A stretch of 46,661 nt of DNA from a virus. The stretch covers positions 1-46,661 of the IMG/VR virus record IMGVR_UViG_3300030106_005763. The stretch is one strand, 5' to 3'. The first letter of the stretch is position 1; every line of letters starts with the position of its first letter. The notes below the pieces were generated by a model. The model did not search any database and had not been told where the DNA came from. It saw only the letters and a program-made list of their open reading frames with translations. This document shows, one piece after another, positions 40,524-46,661 of the stretch. A program made the position numbers and the translations under genes.

Positions 40524-42919
40524 TGGCAATAGAGAAACAATTACCAAATGAACCTGAAGCTATACAGGTAGATAGCATGGCAGGTACACTTCCTGTTGAT
40601 GAAAATGCAAGACCAGAAATAGAAGTAGAAGTGCAAACTAATGAAATGATGCCAGAGGAGCCACAGCCTGTCAACATTCCACACGGAGCAAATTTATCAG
40701 AATTTATAGAAGAAGATGAATTAAATAAAATATCAGACAATTTAAGAGCAGAGTATGAGGGGGATAAATCCTCTAGATCTGATTGGGAAAAGTCATACAT
40801 AGACGGAATAAAATTATTAGGATTTAAATATGAAGAAAGAGCTAGACCTTTTCAAGGAGCAAGTGGTGTAACACACCCTCTACTTGCAGAGGCAGCTACT
40901 CAGTTTCAAGCGCAAGCTTATAAAGAGTTACTTCCTCCTGGTGGTCCTGTTAAATGTAACATTGTAGGAGTGACTGATTTGAACACCGAAGATCAAGCTC
41001 AAAGAGTTCGTGAGTTTATGAACTATCAAATAACAAATGTTATGGAAGAGTACGATCCAGAGATGGATCAACTTCTATTCAATTTAGGTTTAGCAGGATC
41101 AGCTTTCAAAAAAATTTATTATGATGGACAAGAACAAAGAGCTAGAGCTTCTTTTGTTCCAGTAGAAGATTTAATAGTTCCTTTTTATGCAACTGATTTG
41201 GCTTCTAGTCCTAGAGTTACGCATGTAGTAAAACAAACTTTCAATGATATAAGAAAAAGTCAAGTAGGTGGTTTTTACAGAGACGTAGAAATTAGACCAT
41301 CGGTTATGAACAACGATGATGTTCAAGATGCTTACAGAGATGCTGAAGGAATAAGTGCTTCAAGTTATGGAGAAGAAGATGATAATGAATATACTTTATT
41401 TGAAGTTCATTGTGATTTGGACATACCAGGTTTTGAAGATGCAGACTTACAATCTGGTGAACCAACAGGTATAAGACTTCCATACGTTGTTACAATTGAT
41501 GAAGGATCGGGAAAAGTATTATCTATATATAGAAACTACAGAGAAAATGATCCGCTTAGAAAAAAGATACAATATTTTGTCCACTATAAGTTTTTGCCTG
41601 GTCTTGGCTTTTATGGCTTTGGTCTTATACACATGCTCGGCGGTCTCTCCAGGACAGCTACGTCCGCTCTCCGTCAACTCATTGATGCAGGTACGTTGTC
41701 CAATCTCCCTGCAGGATTTAAAGCGAGAGGGTTGCGAGTTGCAGACGATGATAACCCAATCCAACCAGGAGAATTCAGGGATGTAGATGCACCATCTGGT
41801 GACCTACGACAAGGATTACTACCACTACCTTACAAAGAACCAAGTCAAACTTTATTTTTACTTTTAGGTTTTTGTGTTGATGCAGGTAAAAGATTTGCAG
41901 CAGTTGCTGATGCAAAGATAGCTGATTCTAATCAATCTAATCCTGTGGGCACAACTATGGCTATGATTGAACAAGGCACAAAGGTTATGAGTGCTATTCA
42001 TAAAAGATGTCATTATGCACAAAAAGTAGAATTTAAATTATTAGCAAAAGTTTTCCAAACTTATCTACCACCTGAATATCCATACAATGTTGTTGGTGGT
42101 AACAGAATGATCAAGCAAACTGATTTTGATGATAGAGTAGATATCATACCAGTATCCGATCCAAACATATTCTCTATGTCTCAACGTATACAACTAGCAC
42201 AAGCTCAGTTACAATTATCTCAAACCAATCCTCAAATTCATAATGTGTATGAAGCTTATAGAAGAATGTATCAAGCTCTTGGGGTGCAAAACATACAAGC
42301 TATATTGAATCCACCACCAAAGCCAATGCCGATGGATCCTTCAATGGAAAATTCTAATGCATTGAAAGCAAAAGAACTACAAGCATTTCCAGAACAAGAT
42401 CATGCAGCTCACATAAGAACTCATAGAGCTTTTATGTCATCAACTTTGGTTAGAACTAGTGTTCTTGCAATGGCTTCTTTACAATCTCACATATCACAAC
42501 ACATAAGTTTCTTAGCTAGACAACTTGTTATGGAAGAAAATAAACAAACATTAGAAGAATTAGCACAACAATTTGGTCAACAGATACCACCTGAGATAAT
42601 GCAACAGCTACAAAACAAGATGGAAGCAGAAATTGCAGACAAACAAGCTGAATTAACTGAGAACATGGTGGCAGAAGAGCAAGAATACCTTGAAGGTCAA
42701 GGTCAAGATCCACTTGTAGAGCTCAAAAAACAAGAATTATTGATAAAAGAGCAGGATAATGCAAGAAAAGCAGCCGCTGATCAGTCAGATGCACAACTAA
42801 ATGCAGCAAAATTAGCTCAAAAAACGGAAATTGATCAAGCAAAGCTTGAACAAAACGCAAAAATAGCGCAAGCTAGGATGAACAATCAAATAAATTTAGC
42901 AAATATTAAAAAACAATGA
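40523..42919 (+). CDS. Portal protein (P22-like)
   Basis: 798 aa, TAATG overlap. The N-terminus is acidic and Pro-rich. The body has portal motifs (RARPFQGASGVTHPLLAEA, QFQAQAYKELLPPGGPV, LPAGFKARGLRVADDDNPIQ). The last ~130 residues are a long Gln/Ala/Glu coiled coil (LEQNAKIAQARMNNQINLAN), recalling the helical barrel of the P22 portal. Twelve copies would form the DNA gate, docking TerL during packaging and the gp10-like protein afterwards. Position after TerL supports the call. Confidence 0.9.
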   Translation: MAIEKQLPNEPEAIQVDSMAGTLPVDENARPEIEVEVQTNEMMPEEPQPVNIPHGANLSEFIEEDELNKISDNLRAEYEGDKSSRSDWEKSYIDGIKLLGFKYEERARPFQGASGVTHPLLAEAATQFQAQAYKELLPPGGPVKCNIVGVTDLNTEDQAQRVREFMNYQITNVMEEYDPEMDQLLFNLGLAGSAFKKIYYDGQEQRARASFVPVEDLIVPFYATDLASSPRVTHVVKQTFNDIRKSQVGGFYRDVEIRPSVMNNDDVQDAYRDAEGISASSYGEEDDNEYTLFEVHCDLDIPGFEDADLQSGEPTGIRLPYVVTIDEGSGKVLSIYRNYRENDPLRKKIQYFVHYKFLPGLGFYGFGLIHMLGGLSRTATSALRQLIDAGTLSNLPAGFKARGLRVADDDNPIQPGEFRDVDAPSGDLRQGLLPLPYKEPSQTLFLLLGFCVDAGKRFAAVADAKIADSNQSNPVGTTMAMIEQGTKVMSAIHKRCHYAQKVEFKLLAKVFQTYLPPEYPYNVVGGNRMIKQTDFDDRVDIIPVSDPNIFSMSQRIQLAQAQLQLSQTNPQIHNVYEAYRRMYQALGVQNIQAILNPPPKPMPMDPSMENSNALKAKELQAFPEQDHAAHIRTHRAFMSSTLVRTSVLAMASLQSHISQHISFLARQLVMEENKQTLEELAQQFGQQIPPEIMQQLQNKMEAEIADKQAELTENMVAEEQEYLEGQGQDPLVELKKQELLIKEQDNARKAAADQSDAQLNAAKLAQKTEIDQAKLEQNAKIAQARMNNQINLANIKKQ

Positions 42920-43146
42920 CCGAAACAGAAGAATTTTTACAAGCTCACATAAAAGAGTTTGCTAGTTATGTTGAAGATAACGCAAGAAAACCAGAAGATA
43001 AGTTAATTATGGCTTCTGCAATGCTCACTGTTGTAAAAGCAGTGTATTTAGAGAATTCTATATCAGAGGATGTAGCAAACAAAGCATTTGAAAACCAAGT
43101 TGCGGATGTTACTCTCATCAGATATACTAAACCAACTTTTCATTGA
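42916..43146 (+). CDS. Small helical protein downstream of portal
   Basis: 76 aa, ATGA overlap with the portal gene. It is helical throughout (EEFLQAHIKEFASYVEDNA, DKLIMASAMLTVVKAVYLEN) with a short strand at the end (VADVTLIRYTKPTFH). Small proteins at this place are common in marine podophages, with no known function; perhaps a head-assembly helper. Translationally coupled to the portal. Confidence 0.55.
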   Translation: MTETEEFLQAHIKEFASYVEDNARKPEDKLIMASAMLTVVKAVYLENSISEDVANKAFENQVADVTLIRYTKPTFH

Positions 43147-43154
43147 GAGGTATT

Positions 43155-43358
43155 ATGAAAAAAGACAAAAATAAAAAGAAAAAAAGAAAATATATGGGTG
43201 GTGGCATGATGCCAATGGCCTATGAAGACGGTGGTAAGTTTAAAATGCAATCAGGTGAGTCTGTAGATGGCATGGATGTTGATACCAACGTCAAAAAACC
43301 AAATATGACGGTAAAAGGTGCTGGTGCTGCTACTCAAGGAAACAAATTCTTCGGATAA
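43155..43358 (+). CDS. Lys/Gly/Met-rich small protein
   Basis: 67 aa from ATG 43155, with GAGAGG upstream; a TTG 43143 in frame is less likely. It starts with a very basic stretch (MKKDKNKKKKRKYMGGGMM), then PMAYEDGGKFKM, the Y-x-D-G-G motif also present in the virion-region protein at 9809-10957. The rest is polar. A nucleic-acid-binding structural peptide is possible. Confidence 0.55.
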   Translation: MKKDKNKKKKRKYMGGGMMPMAYEDGGKFKMQSGESVDGMDVDTNVKKPNMTVKGAGAATQGNKFFG

Positions 43359-43494
43359 TACTTGCATTCATTGTGAACATGGATGTCATTGTTCGAATGG
43401 AGGTAGTTGTACGAGTTGTGATTGCAAAAATTGTGAACATGAGCTACAAAAAACCGTTGAATTCGAACCTGAGTTCGATTTAACTGTTCATTAA
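43318..43494 (+). CDS. Cys-rich metallothionein-like microprotein (58 aa)
   Basis: The frame runs from GTG 43318 (or GTG 43324; no firm start) to TAA 43492-43494, overlapping the previous gene by ~41 bases. It has eight Cys within ~24 residues with CxxC and CxC spacing (TCIHCEHGCHC, then SCTSCDCKNCEHE), plus His residues, followed by an acidic tail (VEFEPEFDLTVH). This is the composition of metallothioneins and of compact zinc or iron-sulfur binders. Metal binding is a strong inference; the biological use is unknown. It is short enough to be missed by routine gene calling. Confidence 0.65.
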   Translation: MLVLLLKETNSSDNTCIHCEHGCHCSNGGSCTSCDCKNCEHELQKTVEFEPEFDLTVH

Positions 43495-43506
43495 CTAGGA
43501 GGTTAT

Positions 43507-43638
43507 ATGAATTTATTAAAAGATCTATGGGAACACTTAAAAGAGTGGTCTGATTGGAAAATGAAGGACTGGATTAAGGCGGGTATAGTAGCTATAGCTG
43601 TTATTTTGATTATTAGTTCTATTGGGGGAGGCGCCTAG
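43507..43638 (+). CDS. Conserved small membrane protein (43 aa)
   Basis: ATG 43507 with AGGAGG 5 bases upstream; stop TAG is 43636-43638. An amphipathic Trp-rich N-terminus (LLKDLWEHLKEWSDWKMKDW) is followed by one membrane helix (AGIVAIAVILIISSIGGGA). Near-identical small proteins are frequent in marine phage contigs beside the holin-like gene (recalled). It may assist lysis or host-membrane interaction. It lies 3 bases before the holin-like gene. Confidence 0.65.
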   Translation: MNLLKDLWEHLKEWSDWKMKDWIKAGIVAIAVILIISSIGGGA

Positions 43639-43641
43639 ACT

Positions 43642-44040
43642 ATGGTCTGGCAACTTCTAGCAAAACCCCTACTCGGCGTTGCCGCGGATACAGTCCGTGG
43701 TTTCGTCGAGACCAAAAAAGCAAAAGCAGAATTAAAAGTTACGGAAATTAAGGCCGCTACTAAACTTAAAGAAGATCAAATTGCCGGTAAGGTTAAGTGG
43801 GAGCAAACTGCTGTAGAGCAAATGAAGGGCTCGTGGAAAGACGAATTCGTTTTACTTGCGCTAATGATTCCAGCAATTTGTGCATTCCTGCCCTTTATGC
43901 AACCACACATAGAACGTGGCTTTGAGATACTTTCGGGGCTTCCGGAATATTACCGTCACCTTTTGTATTTGGCTTGCTCTGTCTCACTGGGCGTGCGCGC
44001 GGGACCTGCTGCATTAAACATGTTTAAAAAAGGAAAATAA
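43642..44040 (+). CDS. Holin-like membrane protein (GTA holin 3TM-like)
   Basis: 132 aa. The N-terminal ~60 residues are amphipathic and charged (KKAKAELKVTEIKAATKLKE). Then come two membrane segments, EFVLLALMIPAICAFLPFM (~68-86) and HLLYLACSVSLGVRAGPA (~106-123). The arrangement and SWKDEF motif recall the GTA_holin_3TM family. With the lysozyme 1.1 kb downstream in the same operon, it is the best holin candidate. Its GC-richer codon use differs from its neighbours. Confidence 0.6.
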   Translation: MVWQLLAKPLLGVAADTVRGFVETKKAKAELKVTEIKAATKLKEDQIAGKVKWEQTAVEQMKGSWKDEFVLLALMIPAICAFLPFMQPHIERGFEILSGLPEYYRHLLYLACSVSLGVRAGPAALNMFKKGK

Positions 44041-44042
44041 CT

Positions 44043-44306
44043 ATGAGTAAAAAAATACCACCAAGCAAAAAAGGATTTAACAAATTACCAGAAGCAGTTC
44101 AGCAAAAAATAGATAAAAAACTGGCCGATGAATTTAAAAATGGTGGTAAAGGAAAAAAGAAACTTTCTAAAAGTCAAAAAGAAAAATTGAAAAAACATGG
44201 AAAACAACATAGTAGTAAACACATGTCTGAAATGAAAAAAGATATGAAAAAAGGAAAGTCATTTAAAAAAGCACATAAAAAAGCAATGAAGAAAGTTGGT
44301 CGTTAA
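44043..44306 (+). CDS. Lysine-rich small protein 1
   Basis: 87 aa. Roughly 40 percent Lys, with a histidine-bearing core KKHGKQHSSKHMSEMKKDMK and a KAHKKAMKKVGR end. A similar motif, where KKHxxHHxxKHM is followed by KKGKxFxxAHKxAM, occurs in other marine phages (recalled). Probably a DNA- or RNA-binding helical protein. First of four consecutive Lys-rich genes. Confidence 0.6.
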   Translation: MSKKIPPSKKGFNKLPEAVQQKIDKKLADEFKNGGKGKKKLSKSQKEKLKKHGKQHSSKHMSEMKKDMKKGKSFKKAHKKAMKKVGR

Positions 44307-44602
44307 TGGGTAAGTTATGTCCAAGAGGTAAAGCGGCAGCAAAACGTAAATTTAAAGTTTATCCTAGTGCATATGCTAACATGTATGCTAGTGCAGTTTG
44401 TTCAGGCAAAGTAACTCCTGGTGGAAAAAAGAAGAAAAAGAAAAATGCCAACGGTGGACCTCAATCAATTTCTCAAGAAAGAAAAATGGTATCAAATAAA
44501 AGAACCGTATCTTACAAAGATGGTAAAGGTAAAACTATCATTGCTGCAGGATGTGGTTTAATTCCAGAAAACAAGAGAAAAGAAACTAAACTCTTTACAT
44601 AA
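44306..44602 (+). CDS. Lysine-rich small protein 2 (conserved GKLCPRGKAAAKRKF type)
   Basis: 98 aa, TAATG overlap. The N-terminus GKLCPRGKAAAKRKFKVYPS plus AYANMYASAVCSGK is a recurrent phage domain with two Cys. The middle is a Lys tract and a NANGGPQ motif; the C-terminus has TIIAAGCGLIPENKRK. The domain's function is not established; it is basic and likely binds nucleic acid or capsid. Confidence 0.65.
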   Translation: MGKLCPRGKAAAKRKFKVYPSAYANMYASAVCSGKVTPGGKKKKKKNANGGPQSISQERKMVSNKRTVSYKDGKGKTIIAAGCGLIPENKRKETKLFT

Positions 44603-44604
44603 AA

Positions 44605-44871
44605 ATGGCCAAAAAAGGTCTAAGGGCATGGGTAAAGGAAAATTGGGTCGATATTGCAAACAAGCGGCCAGATGGCTCTTACCCGAAATGTGGAAGAAGT
44701 GGTGGAGAAAAAAGAAAAAAATATCCAAAATGCGTGCCTATTGCAAAAGCAAGAGCGATGAGCAAAGGGCAGCGTGCGGGTGCCGTAAAAAGAAAACAAC
44801 AAAAATCTAATACAGGACCAAAACCTAGTAGAGCAGCAACTTTCGCAAAGAAAAAAAATGGCAAAAGATAA
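44605..44871 (+). CDS. DUF5872-like basic protein
   Basis: 88 aa, start ATG 44605. Motifs KKGLRAWVKENWVDIANKRP, YPKCGRSGGEKRKKYPKCVP and AKARAMSKGQRAGAVKRKQQ fit the family I recall as DUF5872, common in phages of marine and freshwater bacteria. Two Cys in the YPKC repeats may bind metal. Very basic. It overlaps the next gene by 14 bases. Confidence 0.7.
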   Translation: MAKKGLRAWVKENWVDIANKRPDGSYPKCGRSGGEKRKKYPKCVPIAKARAMSKGQRAGAVKRKQQKSNTGPKPSRAATFAKKKNGKR

Positions 44872-45136
44872 ACAACCACCAAGAACTAAGAAGTATTACA
44901 GATCAACCAAGTCTGGTGCTGGTATGACGAAAGCAGGTGTTGCTAAATATAGAAGAGACAATCCTGGTTCTAAATTAAAAACAGCTGTAACAGGCAAAGC
45001 TAAACCTGGATCGAAAGATGCAAAACGACGTAAATCATTTTGTGCTAGAAGTGCAGGTCAAATGAAAAAGTTTCCTAAAGCTGCTAAAGATCCTAATTCG
45101 AGGTTGAGGCAAGCACGGAAGAGATGGAGGTGCTAA
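44858..45136 (+). CDS. DUF6321-like basic protein
   Basis: 92 aa, start ATG 44858. Motifs RSTKSGAGMTKAGVAKYRR, NPGSKLKTAVTGKAKPGSK and KSFCARSAGQMKKFP with LRQARKRWRC at the end match a family I recall as DUF6321. It often travels with the DUF5872-like gene. Strongly basic; a capsid-internal DNA-binding or packaging-related role is an inference. Its stop overlaps the lysozyme start as TAATG. Confidence 0.7.
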   Translation: MAKDKQPPRTKKYYRSTKSGAGMTKAGVAKYRRDNPGSKLKTAVTGKAKPGSKDAKRRKSFCARSAGQMKKFPKAAKDPNSRLRQARKRWRC

Positions 45137-45573
45137 TGAGTACACTTGCTGAAAGAGTGAAGCAAAACGAAGGCTTCAGAAATAAAATTTACAAAGATAC
45201 TCTAGGATTCGCTACCATAGGCTACGGTCATAAAGTAGTAGAAGGAGATCCTTTTGAAGAAGGAGTAGAGTATCCAAAAGAACAATTAGAAGAAGTTTTT
45301 AAAATTGATTTAGAACACGCACAATCATTGTGTGATAACATGTTTATGTGTGATCTAAGTTATGAAGCTCCTGAGCTATTGAAGGAAATATACACAGAGA
45401 TGATTTTTCAGCTTGGCCCTGGTGGTGTTTCGAAATTTAAAAAGACTTTTGACTATGTTAAACTTAAACAGTTTAAAGAGGCGAGCATTGAGATGTTGGA
45501 TTCCAGGTGGTATAAACAGACACCTAACAGAGCCAAACATTTGAGTGATTTGATGGCTACAGTTACTGTATGA
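45136..45573 (+). CDS. Endolysin, T4-type lysozyme (GH24)
   Basis: 145 aa from ATG 45136 (TAATG overlap, GGAGG upstream); an in-frame ATG 45124 adds four residues. The catalytic triad E12, D21 and T27 has exactly the spacing of T4 lysozyme, in VKQNEGFRNKIYKDT and LGFATIGYGHKV. Later strings EMIFQLGPGGVSKFKKTF and LDSRWYKQTPNRA match the C-lobe. No signal peptide, so release to the periplasm would need a holin. It cleaves peptidoglycan for lysis. Confidence 0.9.
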   Translation: MSTLAERVKQNEGFRNKIYKDTLGFATIGYGHKVVEGDPFEEGVEYPKEQLEEVFKIDLEHAQSLCDNMFMCDLSYEAPELLKEIYTEMIFQLGPGGVSKFKKTFDYVKLKQFKEASIEMLDSRWYKQTPNRAKHLSDLMATVTV

Positions 45574-45728
45574 CCATATCAAGAGCCAACATAGGAAAAT
45601 TAATAAAGTACAAACCTCCAAAAGTAAAAGATAAGATAAAAGTATCTAAATCTTTTCCTCGTTTTAAAAATGGAGGATTGTCCTATACAAAACTAACCAA
45701 AAAAATAAGGAGTAATAAAATTGCCTGA
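45570..45728 (+). CDS. Small basic protein after lysozyme (52 aa)
   Basis: ATG 45570 overlaps the lysozyme stop as ATGA; stop TGA is 45726-45728. It is highly basic (GKLIKYKPPKVKDKIKVSKS) with FKNGGLSYTKLTKKIR, the NGGL motif also seen in the protein at 9809-10957. No Shine-Dalgarno is needed if translation is coupled. Function unknown. Overlaps the next gene by 8 bases. Confidence 0.5.
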   Translation: MTISRANIGKLIKYKPPKVKDKIKVSKSFPRFKNGGLSYTKLTKKIRSNKIA

Positions 45729-45924
45729 TCCAGTAATGATCTTAGTAGAAAGACTAAGAAAAGAATTTAGTGCTAGACAAGAACAGTTACAACAAGTTAT
45801 ACTATCAGATGTGAAGGATTTGGTCACATATAAGTATGTGCTAGGTCAACTTCACGCTTGGAAAAAAGCAGACCAGGAACTCACGAACCTGCTAAAAAAA
45901 CAGGAGCTAGATGAAGATGTCTAA
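45721..45924 (+). CDS. Small helical protein, TTG start
   Basis: 67 aa from TTG 45721, supported by AGGAG at 45709-45713. The overlap TTGCCTGA with the previous stop repeats the arrangement at 7754. It is helical (PVMILVERLRKEFSARQEQL, YKYVLGQLHAWKKADQELTN) and coiled-coil-like. Small proteins of this type often precede the GroES or scaffold gene in marine phages (recalled). Role unknown, perhaps head assembly. Confidence 0.55.
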   Translation: MPDPVMILVERLRKEFSARQEQLQQVILSDVKDLVTYKYVLGQLHAWKKADQELTNLLKKQELDEDV

Positions 45925-46330
45925 AGTACTACCGACTAAAGTTTTTGCCTTAGAGAAGAAAAACAAAGAAGAAAAACCAAAAACCGAACATGAGAAGTTA
46001 CCTGATCCTTGTGGTTGGAGAATATTGGTAATGCCATTTAAACTTAAAGAAAAAAGTAAAGGTGGTGTAATCTTAACAGAAAAAACTGTTGAAGAAAGCC
46101 AATGGTCTACAAACGTAGGACTAGTAATGAAAATGGGCGATTTATGCTACAAGGATGAAGGGAAGTTTCCTACGGGTCCTTGGTGTAAAGAGAAAGACTG
46201 GATTTTATTTGGCAGATATGCCGGAGCCAGAATTAAAATTGACGGTGGTGAACTAAGGCTACTTAATGATGACGAAGTAATGTCGGTTGTTAAAGATCCT
46301 GAATATGTATTATCGCCGCTTACTAACTAA
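45911..46330 (+). CDS. groES: GroES-like co-chaperonin
   Basis: 139 aa; ATG 45911 (or 45917), AGGAG upstream. After a ~30-residue charged extension comes the GroES fold: CGWRILVMPFKLKEKSKGGV with the mobile-loop-like KGGVILTEKTVEE, then VGLVMKMGD, DWILFGRYAGARIKIDGGEL and LLNDDEVMSV. Insertions CYKDEGKFPTGPWCKEK carry two Cys. Phage GroES analogues adapt host GroEL to fold the capsid protein; placement just before the scaffold gene fits. Confidence 0.9.
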   Translation: MKMSKVLPTKVFALEKKNKEEKPKTEHEKLPDPCGWRILVMPFKLKEKSKGGVILTEKTVEESQWSTNVGLVMKMGDLCYKDEGKFPTGPWCKEKDWILFGRYAGARIKIDGGELRLLNDDEVMSVVKDPEYVLSPLTN

Positions 46331-46345
46331 CATGAGGAGATAATC

Positions 46346-46661
46346 ATGCCAGAAGCCAACCCTGTAATGAGTGAAGAAAAAACAATACCAATAGATGATT
46401 CAGGTGAATCTGTTGATGTTGAATTAGAAAATCAACAAGAGGAACAACCTCAGGTTGAAGAAAAACAAACACAACCTGAACAAGCATCAGAAGAACATGA
46501 TGAGTATTCTGCTGGTGTTAAAAAAAGAATAAATGATTTAACAAAAAAGTGGCGAGAAGAAGAAAGGCAGAAAGAAGCTGCAATAAGTTTTGCTGAAAAT
46601 GTTAAAAAGAAAAATGATGAACTAGAAAAGAAAGTTAATTCTTTAGATGATAGTTATATTG
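46346..46661 (+). CDS. Scaffolding/capsid assembly protein, N-terminal part
   Basis: ATG 46346, AGGAG 8 bases upstream; the frame is open to the window end (105 codons visible). The N-terminus is very acidic and Gln-rich (SVDVELENQQEEQPQVEEKQ). A Lys/Glu-rich helix follows (SAGVKKRINDLTKKWREEER) and continues as a coiled coil. This composition and the place after portal and GroES are typical of podophage scaffolds. The major capsid gene would be expected next, outside the window. Confidence 0.7.
   Translation, partial: MPEANPVMSEEKTIPIDDSGESVDVELENQQEEQPQVEEKQTQPEQASEEHDEYSAGVKKRINDLTKKWREEERQKEAAISFAENVKKKNDELEKKVNSLDDSYI

Noticed and set aside
40384-40800. 138-codon antisense frame at the portal start
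   Set aside because: Shadow of the acidic portal N-terminus; no promoter or ribosome-binding site.
1-46661. Integrated prophage
   Set aside because: No integrase, attachment sites, repressor or host genes are visible; every block is phage-like.

Overview
The window is part of the genome of a lytic-looking, short-tailed (podovirus-like) marine bacteriophage. The reasons are an AT-rich, gene-dense sequence with almost no intergenic space, a P22-type portal, a terminase pair, a P22 gp10-like stabilisation protein, a phage GroES, a T4-type lysozyme, LamG/SPRY adhesins and many small genes of the kind seen in uncultured marine phage contigs. I see no integrase, repressor, tRNA, rRNA or CRISPR array. 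The host cannot be read from the sequence; an AT-rich marine alphaproteobacterium such as SAR11 or SAR116 would fit, but this is inference.

Layout. (1) 1-8346, plus strand: tail fibres/adhesins, the stabilisation-like protein and small virion genes. (2) 8343-9728, minus strand: a four-gene cassette with a 2OG-Fe(II) oxygenase and a membrane microprotein. (3) 9809-18406, plus: internal-virion/ejection-type proteins (glycine-rich, Gln-rich, long helical proteins with glycine zippers) and small membrane or basic proteins. (4) 18403-26980, minus: the replication operon. In transcription order it holds a small conserved protein, a coiled-coil protein, a putative ssDNA-binding protein, a TOTE-like AEP primase, a UvrD-like helicase, a PP-loop/PAPS-reductase-like enzyme, family A DNA polymerase (Leu at the position equivalent to E. 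coli 762), a PD-(D/E)XK exonuclease and a small exported protein. (5) 27158-30645, plus, divergent from (4): an SNF2-type helicase, a 232-nt gene-free possibly structured stretch and a row of small accessory genes. (6) 30646-34243: an iteron-like array, terminase small subunit, HNH endonuclease, VRR-NUC nuclease, several tiny genes and four copies of an unusual ~73-bp repeat centred on GGCCGGCC. (7) 34244-46661, plus: terminase large subunit, a 1387-aa polyvalent-like protein, portal, a Cys-rich metal-binding-like microprotein, a holin-like protein, a lysine-rich gene cluster, lysozyme, GroES and the start of the scaffold gene.

The primase, polymerase, helicases, ssDNA-binding candidate and exonuclease would replicate and process the DNA. 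TerS/TerL and the portal package it. The scaffold and GroES would assist capsid assembly. The major capsid and tail-tube genes are not seen and probably lie beyond one end, since the right end stops in the scaffold gene and the left end opens inside a fibre gene.

The most unusual features are the four GGCCGGCC repeats between the two terminase genes (one encodes the end of a nuclease gene), the GGTGTAACC array before the terminase small subunit, a shared hairpin-plus-Shine-Dalgarno leader in the replication operon, the 28.6-28.85 kb candidate RNA, and the Cys-rich microprotein.
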